Positions 57,144-64,000 of a DNA stretch of 64,000 nt are shown one piece after another. The notes below the pieces were generated by a model, which ran no database searches, was not told the DNA's origin, and saw only the letters and a list, made by a program, of their open reading frames with translations. Position 1 is the first letter of the stretch, and every line of letters begins with the position of its first letter. The position numbers and the translations under genes are program-made. Source of the DNA: Epiperipatus broadwayi (Eukaryota > Onychophora > Udeonychophora > Euonychophora > Peripatidae); the NCBI GenBank assembly GCA_028023455.1, contig JAQFVV010006256.1, positions 1,612,001 through 1,676,000 of the forward strand, written 5' to 3'.

Positions 57144-57995
57144 CAAATGTTTGGAAAAGGAAGTTGAAAGAGGCTTGGTTTATTGTGAAGTCTAAAAACA
57201 TTAATCAGCGTAAAACTAATGTTCCACTGAGCATGTACTGGAATATTAATCGTTCAGTTCCAGTATGTCACCATGATTCTGGTATACAGTACCGAAAGCA
57301 CTTGGCTAATTGTTGTTTATAATTAATGTTTTTGTGCTCTGTTTATCATGCTTTATTCGTGTAGAATAATATAAGAATAAAAAAAAAATTCTATACTTTC
57401 TGTTCTTCCCTTTTGTTTTTTTCTCTAATTTACATTTGTTCATTATTCAGGTTACATTTCTGAGTTCCCCTTTTTTTCTGTTACTGTCCTGTTTTGTGTC
57501 CATCCATTTTTACTTAGTAATTTCCCTTTTCCCTATCTGGTAGTATGTACAGTTTCATGTATTTTACACTATCTGTTTCTTTAATTCCAGGCTCTGGGGT
57601 TAAATTACCATAGTCTATTGATATCATGAATGAAGCCATCTCATCTATGGAGGGAATCTGGCTTCACAAAATCATTTGCTGAAGCCATGTGGCTAAGTTG
57701 TGTCAAATAATCCAGATGATATGCACATCTGAATAAGAAAATGCTGTTAGGATTTGAACTTGGTTATCTGATGTAGGAAGAACTGTGTATAAGTCTCCTG
57801 GTGGTTAGTGTGGTATTTCTCTGTAGTTAAAACATGAAGGATACCTTCCTAGCATTCTTTGTTCCAGTAGCACTGGAGTAAAGCATCTTGGTATTCCTTG
57901 AACATCTTGAGTTTATGGTAGAGTGATAGTATCCTTCAGGTAGTGGCTAACAATGGCCACTTGTTTAGCCTCACTAGCTTTATGGAAGTGAAATA
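57144..57995. other. Interior of the R3 element, no domain recognised
   Basis: Short frames only, including a 67-codon frame crossing the LTR edge (57119-57322 plus), which is not a gene. Confidence 0.5.
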
Positions 57996-58001
57996 ATTCT
58001 T

Positions 58002-58685
58002 TTAAGCTTTCCAGATGTTCAGTGGAGTTTTCTCCTGGGTGTCCTCTAAAATTTTGTATTCAGACAAAACACACCAACTGAGATGATCCCTGGTTGATGA
58101 CCACATGTTAAGATCCTTTTTGTTATTCTCATACTGTGGCTCCATTGAATTCATGTCAGGCATGGGTTTAGTGTCTGGGTCTGTTTCACTTTCATTTACT
58201 TCTGGCTTTCCCTCTGTATTGGGTTCTTGTAACTTATTTCTTCTGACTTCGTGCCATATTTCCTCAATCACAGTTAACATGTCAGTTCTTTTCCTTCTTA
58301 CTTCCTGCATGAAACCACATATCTCTGTGATTTGCATGTTATATCTTTGGTAGTTCTGTTGCCTGGTTTGACTGTCCTTCCGTTCTATTGTCAACATGGT
58401 GATCTGCTATATTATTTTGGCTTCCCAATTTATCTGCAGTTTCTCTTCGCAATTGTTTCATCATCTGTAATACTTTGTTTCTTTGTGCTTTTATATCTTG
58501 CATGAAACCATATATTTCTGTCATATCTATATTGTTTAATTTCTTATTCTCTGACATGTCTAATGTTTGACCTTTATCATATCTCAGCTTTCCAGAATCC
58601 TTGAATGTGAATTTCTGGGCTCTCTAATCCTGCCTCATTTTAACTATCTCTTTTGACATGTCATTTTTCATTTCCAGACTTTCCA
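58002..58685 (-). pseudogene. Gag-like coiled-coil protein
   Basis: Minus-strand frame from ATG at 58685 (MESLEMKNDMSKEIVKMRQD) meets one TAG, continues in frame through MSENKKLNNIDMTEIYGFMQ to about 58339, then shifts frame to 58397-58002. TEIYGFMQDIKAQRNKVLQM and TEICGFMQEVRRKRTDMLTV are an internal duplication about 50 residues apart. The protein is Lys/Glu-rich and likely coiled coil; the C-terminal part is acidic (SETDPDTKPMPD). Position just downstream of the primer site suggests gag. No zinc knuckle. Confidence 0.5.
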
Positions 58686-59102
58686 TTTTTTTCAGGTGTG
58701 CTCTAAAATACAAAATAACAACAAAAAAAATTTTCTGGTTATTCTCTATATCTTTTCCAAATGTGTATGCACCCTTAAGCAAAAAAAAAAACAAAACACT
58801 AATTTGTTACTTTTATATATATATATATTCTCGATGAGTATGCACCTTCAAGCAAAAATAAATAAACTAATTTCTGGTTTTTCTTATATATTCTCAAACA
58901 GGTATGCACCCTCCCCCCATTACTTTGCTCAACTCCTACCTCTCTTCACTCTGTTCTACACTGCTACCTTTCTTTGTGCCTATGCCATACAACAAATACA
59001 ATATAAAATTTTTTATTATGCTACCTGCTACCTCTTCTCTGTTTTCTCATTTGCATCATGGTTATTCCTTTGCACATGAAACAGACATGATTCATTAGTA
59101 AC

Positions 59103-59139
59103 ATACTTATATATATATATATATATATATATAAGTATG

Positions 59140-59177
<38 letters not shown>
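59103..59177. repeat. TA microsatellite foldback
   Basis: ACATACTTA, TA run, TAAGTATGTTA, then a second TA run. Confidence 0.9.
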
Positions 59178-59179
<2 letters not shown>

Positions 59180-59759
59180 GATCTGTTGGGTGACTCTATC
59201 ATGTTCACTTTCAAATTCTGATCATTGCTATAACATCTAATGTATTCACATCACCACCTATTGGCAAAATTTGTAATGGTATTACTACCAAGCACCAGCC
59301 AATGGGGTGTGGTCATGATTACATATATATTCAAATTTGAACTCATGTGCATGATTTTTAACTAAAGATCCATTATTACATTATTTTATCATATATTTGC
59401 ACATATATACACATATATTTAAGCTGTGCTTTAGAAATTTGGTTATATAAGATACATAAAAAACATCCGTGTTGCTAATATAAATAGTAAAAAAAACATT
59501 CTACATATTTATGACATTTGCAAATTGCCATTTTCACTACTGATTTTATATAAAAAACATCCAGTTGAGAACATAATTTTTACCTTTCTCTATTTACATA
59601 TACATATATTATTTGTATATACATATAACACATATCAAGCAACACTGCACATCGTTTTTGGAAGAAAAACAAATCTTGACTCAGGGTCATTAATTTTGAA
59701 AAAAAATTTTTGTACATAAATATACAATGATGTCTACAAGGGTGAAAATAATTTACAGG

Positions 59760-59776
59760 TCCCACATTGGGTGCCA
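59760..59776 (-). promoter_or_regulatory. tRNA-Lys-type primer-binding site
   Basis: Minus strand TGGCACCCAATGTGGGA, which matches the Lys primer-site consensus TGGCGCCCAACGTGGGG at 14 of 17 positions; all three differences are transitions. It lies 21 bases inside the LTR edge at 59798, slightly farther than usual. It fixes the element's orientation. Confidence 0.75.
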
Positions 59777-59797
59777 ACACCCAGTTGAAAAAATATC

Positions 59798-61441
59798 TGT
59801 ACCGGTCAGTTTGCATACTCACTCAACTTGATCTGGAATCTCAACATGAGTACCTCAAGTCCAATCATGCATGAGATACATATATCAGAACACTCATGAA
59901 TTCTGCCCTGCATGCACAGATTTCAGATTCAATTACTTATGAGCAGCAACTCTGATGATACTAGAATATGTAATTTACTGCCAGCTGACATCACATATCA
60001 GAGAAACAAAGAGACTCGGGGAAATCATGGCAGGTGTGCATATACATTGCTATAGACAAGCACATATGTTTAACCTTAGTGGGATCTTATAACTATAAAT
60101 CATGACATTTATACTTTAATAACTAATTGAAAATTTAACTAAATCAGTTAAATAAATAACTAGCAATGATCAGAGATGTTTGATTTTAAGATTATATTTA
60201 ATAATGAACAGAAATAGAAATAAAACATTTATACATTTGAATTATATTAAATAATGATTAGCCTCATTACAATAAGATATATTGTGTTTATTCATACTTT
60301 AAAATAGGTTTTACAGGTAAGTTGATATTATTAGTACTTTTGATGTGGTGTTATGATATTTCAATATTGTATCTAGTGCAGTTATATAGTGTACAATATG
60401 ATGACTTACCTGAATTACAGCATAGAAACACAACTTTGACTAAATCCATGAGATATTACATAATTGTTGGTTAACTTACTGACCAAGTTATTACAAGTTT
60501 ATCATAAATGGGAATATATTTAATAAAGATTTATTTGCTTTATTTGCTTGATTAACATATGTGGGTGTATTTCTATAAATTATTATATATAGTTGTTAAG
60601 CAACACACTAATAGAAAATTATTTAATTTGCAAAAGATGTTCAGTTAAACCATAACATCAGATATGTAGATATTTATAGGTTTCAGCTTTTTAAAGGAGG
60701 AATATAATATAATTAAATGCTGTGGTGTTAGCATAATGGCCGAATAAGATTTGCAGATCAATGCTTTATCATTTGGAAATAAAAAGAATATGCTGACTTG
60801 CCACACCCACATTTAACAGAATCAGTTTATTTGAATTAAGAGCCTTAACAGAGTTGCAATGGGCCAAACTTTGACAGAATTCCCATGCATTGCTCTTGTT
60901 ACTGAGTAGACAGTCTAGGGTTACTCATTGCCCTGATTATGACCTAAAATGAAGATGCAACAATTCAGGTATTCCGACACATGTCTCTAAATAAAGTTTA
61001 ATATAAAGAGTGATAGCCTATGCTAACAATGCATTGGATGGTCTAATAACTAGTCAAAATATATATGGAACTAAGCTTATAACTTATAGTAATATTATCA
61101 AAGATAATGGTATGATCACATTTGCCTAAACGTAATTAAGGGGCATTATTAGAAATTATACTTTAAGTTTTAACATAAACTAAAGTTCTAATCTCCTCCC
61201 TCCTTTCCATTACATTTTTTAAATACAACTCCACATATGTTTAATATAATAGAAAATTAAGTCTAAGGTGTGTTGTAAGAAAAATATACATATATGTTTA
61301 AATGGGCGAGGATAAAGAAATATAAAAGTAATATATATAATTAATAGATTTGTTTTGAATTAATATTGTGCTAGTAAAATAGGCTAACATTTGCGTAACC
61401 CATAACCTAATCAAAGGTGGAACTTTATTTTTCCCCTCTGT
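59798..61441 (-). repeat. 5' LTR of the R3 element
   Basis: Partner of 55505-57143. Right edge CCCCTCTG near 61440; beyond this the two copies diverge. AGAGGGGAAAAATAAAG on the minus strand lies at the outer edge and looks like a polypurine tract, so the true LTR start may be slightly inside. Confidence 0.85.
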
Positions 61442-61444
61442 TGT

Positions 61445-63395
61445 TTATGCAAAAAGTATAATGACATAAAAATATGCATTTAACAATCTCCCAACCTAGC
61501 AAGCATTCATAATTTTAAAAGTAAAAAAAAAACAAATTAATTAACCACTTAGAACTCCCCTCTAAAGGTGAGGAGCTAAGCTAAAAACAACTATGCTGGT
61601 GAGGGTGGGAGTTCATTGAAATATCATTTAACATTTAAAATATATATATTCGATAAAATATTAGGAAAGTAATAGTAGCATCAAATTAAAAGTGAATTAA
61701 TTATGAGGCTAGCAAAAATAGTTATAGAATAAAATAGAGAGTCACTTATGTTATGAGATTACATATTTAAGATTTATAAAATTGATTATAGAATGGGTTA
61801 CAGAGTTTACAAGTTATTAATATTAAATTCTTAAACATTTAAGAATTAATTAGAAGACAGTTGATAGTTTATAAATGGTGGCACTTCAACAGCTTTACCT
61901 TTTGGAAGCGGGTAGCAGATCTCCATGTTAGTTCTTATGGCATAGCATCAGGTTCATAGATGTTCAATGATATAGCAGCAGTCTGATGGGAGTTGGATTA
62001 GGTATGGTCAGGAGAAGGTGAATCTTTTCCCTTTTTACTCAACACTGTTCATGTTGAAAATTTGAGTGATTTGAATTTGTTTGGCCGATGACTTACAAAT
62101 TTATGTACTCTTCCTTGATGACTGAGATCAGACCCTATTTATACAATTTTTGTTTATCTCAAGAATGCATTTAAGCTTCAATACCTAAGGCTATAAAATA
62201 CTGCTACCGATTACTTTTAATAAGGAATTTTCCTTTTGTTATTAAGGTAGTATAAACAATGCAACTGGGTTGGCATTATTCTGGAAATGATTGTTCTAAA
62301 TCTATTTCTAGTTCAGAAATAGATTTTACAAAATGATAAATTTCGTTAAGGAAATTGATTTGATTTTTTATAGAAATAATTATTTTAAACTTACTAATGG
62401 ATTTTAGTTTGGAATGCTTTTAGAAGCTACCAAGCTGATTGCATCATCTTGACCGCCATTACACAAATACGTATTTTAATATAATATAATTTTAAATATA
62501 TGTTTTAATAGAAAATATACAAACATAAATATTAATTTATGCACAATCCCCAATCACCTTTAATAAATATATGTGATTTACGCCTACATACGACCTAATA
62601 AAATCTATAAAATATTATCATTTATTTATTTTAGTTAAGAGATTATTAAATCTCTTGTTAACTGTTATTTTAAAAGAAAATTTAAGAGAAAGTAAACTAT
62701 ATAGGTGTGTATATAAGCATAAGACTGGGATTTGAATTTGGTTTGGTGGTGAGGGATTTGTTAGGCCTGTGAAGCATAATCTGAATCTCAGATTAACTAC
62801 TTCAATATATAATTGATCTTGAGCTTTTTAGTTTTTTTGTCTTTGTTTTTATTTATATTTTTTAAATTTAGAATGGCAATACACATTTAGTGATAACAAA
62901 CAATATCAAGAATGTTAGTAAATTTAATAATAAGTTAGAACATTCTAGATATAATTATATTCAGAAAGTAGAGCAAATCAGGAACAATCTATTACACATT
63001 GTAATACTGACAGTAAAATTCATTCACAACACAAATATTTATTTGTTTAATACTGTTTATAGCATAGAAACAACCTAGTGATAAAGAAACATCTTATCAA
63101 GTCTTTTGTACTTGGAATATTTATAAATGTTGAGCAAAAAATATAGTATCAACAATGTTCACTTTTAATAAACATCAAAATAAACAATGTTCACTTTATT
63201 AATTGTTTAATAAAGTATAGAGATGTTATGGAATGATAATATTCAATGAAAAAGATTTTACAAATAGTGAACAAAGTAAGGCTATAGAAAGTTTTTTTTT
63301 TTTTTTATCTGAAAAGAGATTTTATGTTAAATAAATATAGATAAACTACTTATTAACACACTTCAGTCATCAGAATGAGATCACTGTGTTTTATC
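61445..63395. other. No gene seen
   Basis: A moderately GC-richer part (61860-62160) has no recognisable frame. The rest is AT-rich. Confidence 0.5.
62135..62143 (-). promoter_or_regulatory. Possible TATA box
   Basis: TATAAATAG on the minus strand, with TCAGTC about 20 bases downstream. AT-rich DNA makes such matches frequent; no transcript is evident downstream. Confidence 0.2.
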
Positions 63396-63399
63396 TTTT

Positions 63400-64000
63400 A
63401 AGTTTAAGACTGAAAAATGCCATAGTCTTTCTCCTCAGTTGATGGATACTTCTTAATTTAAATATCAATTATGTTATCTTGAAGGCAGAATAAGGATATG
63501 AATGTGTGTGTGAATATTTAAAATCATGATAGACAAAATTAAATCATAGCCCTTATTCCCAGGATATAGTAAAGTCATCAGCCTGGACAATGATGAAGAA
63601 TGAAAGCAGAAGTTGTTAAAAATTCTACAATTGTGGAATCAGAAAAAATTTAAAAATGTCTTTTTATTTATGTACCAGTGAAGAAAAATGTAGCATTGTT
63701 GGACTTTGTGAAATGAGAAAAAAGATGGAGAAACAATTGGTTTGAAAATTGGAATATATTTTACAATAAAAGTATAAATATTGTAGGCATAAATCGGATG
63801 GAATTCATTATAAATAAAAAACAAAGAATCAAAATTGTGAAGATTGATAATATATCAGAGAGAGTAAAATATTAATTATTCAATTAATAGCAAAAATTAA
63901 ATGCAGGTAAATAAGATTTATATAATTTTTTTTGTAAAGAAAACTTAAATAATTTTTATAAAGATGCATAAAATGATTTTGGTCAAACCAAACAAATTTT
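63400..64000 (+). pseudogene. RTE-type LINE, 5' end, cut by the window edge
   Basis: Matches 29700-30310: the 5' untranslated part (CCATAGTCTTTCTCCTCAGT against CCACAGACTTTCTTCTTAGT), GACAAAATTAAATCAT, then VGLCEMRKK, a broken counterpart of DLKSGYVL, and ISERVK. The frame continues past 64000. Stops already interrupt the endonuclease domain, so it is a dead copy. Confidence 0.75.

Larger units (their letters stand above)
55505..61441 (-). mobile_element. Gag-only LTR retroelement with long LTRs (R3)
   Basis: Two direct repeats of about 1.64 kb (55505-57143 and 59798-61441) enclose 2.65 kb. Just inside the right repeat, on the minus strand, a tRNA-Lys-like primer site marks the 5' side, so the element reads leftward. 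The interior has gag-like coiled-coil frames but no protease, RT or integrase that I can see. This fits a non-autonomous, large LTR derivative. No target duplication was identified. Confidence 0.72.

Noticed and set aside
57119-57322. 67-codon plus-strand frame as a host gene
   Set aside because: It crosses an LTR boundary and its first part is LTR sequence also present at 61.4 kb.

Overview
The window is strongly AT-rich nuclear DNA of a eukaryote, most likely an invertebrate animal. I found no host gene, rRNA operon, CRISPR array or bacterial-style operon. The recognisable content is a graveyard of transposable elements: Penelope-like elements (PLEs) with GIY-YIG endonucleases, RTE-type LINEs, a Ty3/gypsy element, a gag-only LTR element, hAT-type ends, foldback repeats and microsatellites. 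The species cannot be named from this evidence. Nearly all long frames are pieces of these elements, and most are broken.

Layout. 1-4.5 kb: a partial coiled-coil frame at the left edge, two near-perfect hairpins (about 1.09 and 1.74 kb), a possible tRNA-like head and one R1 repeat. 4.5-10.2 kb: an LTR end, then a nested block that reads PLE-B(-), PLE-A(-), PLE-A(+), R2 foldback, PLE-B(+). PLE-A keeps a good reverse transcriptase and endonuclease. 11.6-18.1 kb: a cluster of R1 repeats, mostly inverted dimers, another foldback at 15.3-15.85 kb and GATA tracts. 18.1-24.2 kb: nearly featureless, with one LINE scrap. 24.2-29.6 kb: an R1 copy, PLE-C(-) and an R2 tandem array. 29.7-36 kb: an RTE element split by a 2.2 kb TA-flanked insertion, then PLE-C(+). 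36-46.4 kb: sparse, with a LINE scrap, a GC-richer duplicated block and a hAT-type MITE. 46.4-54.1 kb: a complete but dead Ty3/gypsy element on the minus strand, with an RTE LINE and a hAT end nested in its integrase. 55.5-61.4 kb: a minus-strand LTR element with long LTRs, a Lys-type primer site and gag-like coding only. 63.4-64 kb: the start of another RTE copy.

The most interesting system is a set of hammerhead ribozyme (HHR) motifs in three unrelated repeat families. PLE-A carries one at its 3' end, with the endonuclease stop codon inside the catalytic core. R2 (421-bp tandem monomers) and R1 (inverted dimers) carry the same three-helix design with different, internally complementary stem sequences and a GUC or GUA/GUU cleavage site. 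Hammerheads in PLEs and in small non-autonomous animal retrozymes are known. The inference here is that R1 and R2 are retrozyme-like repeats that may be copied by PLE machinery, and that their frequent inverted junctions share a mechanism with the inverted PLE-A pair.
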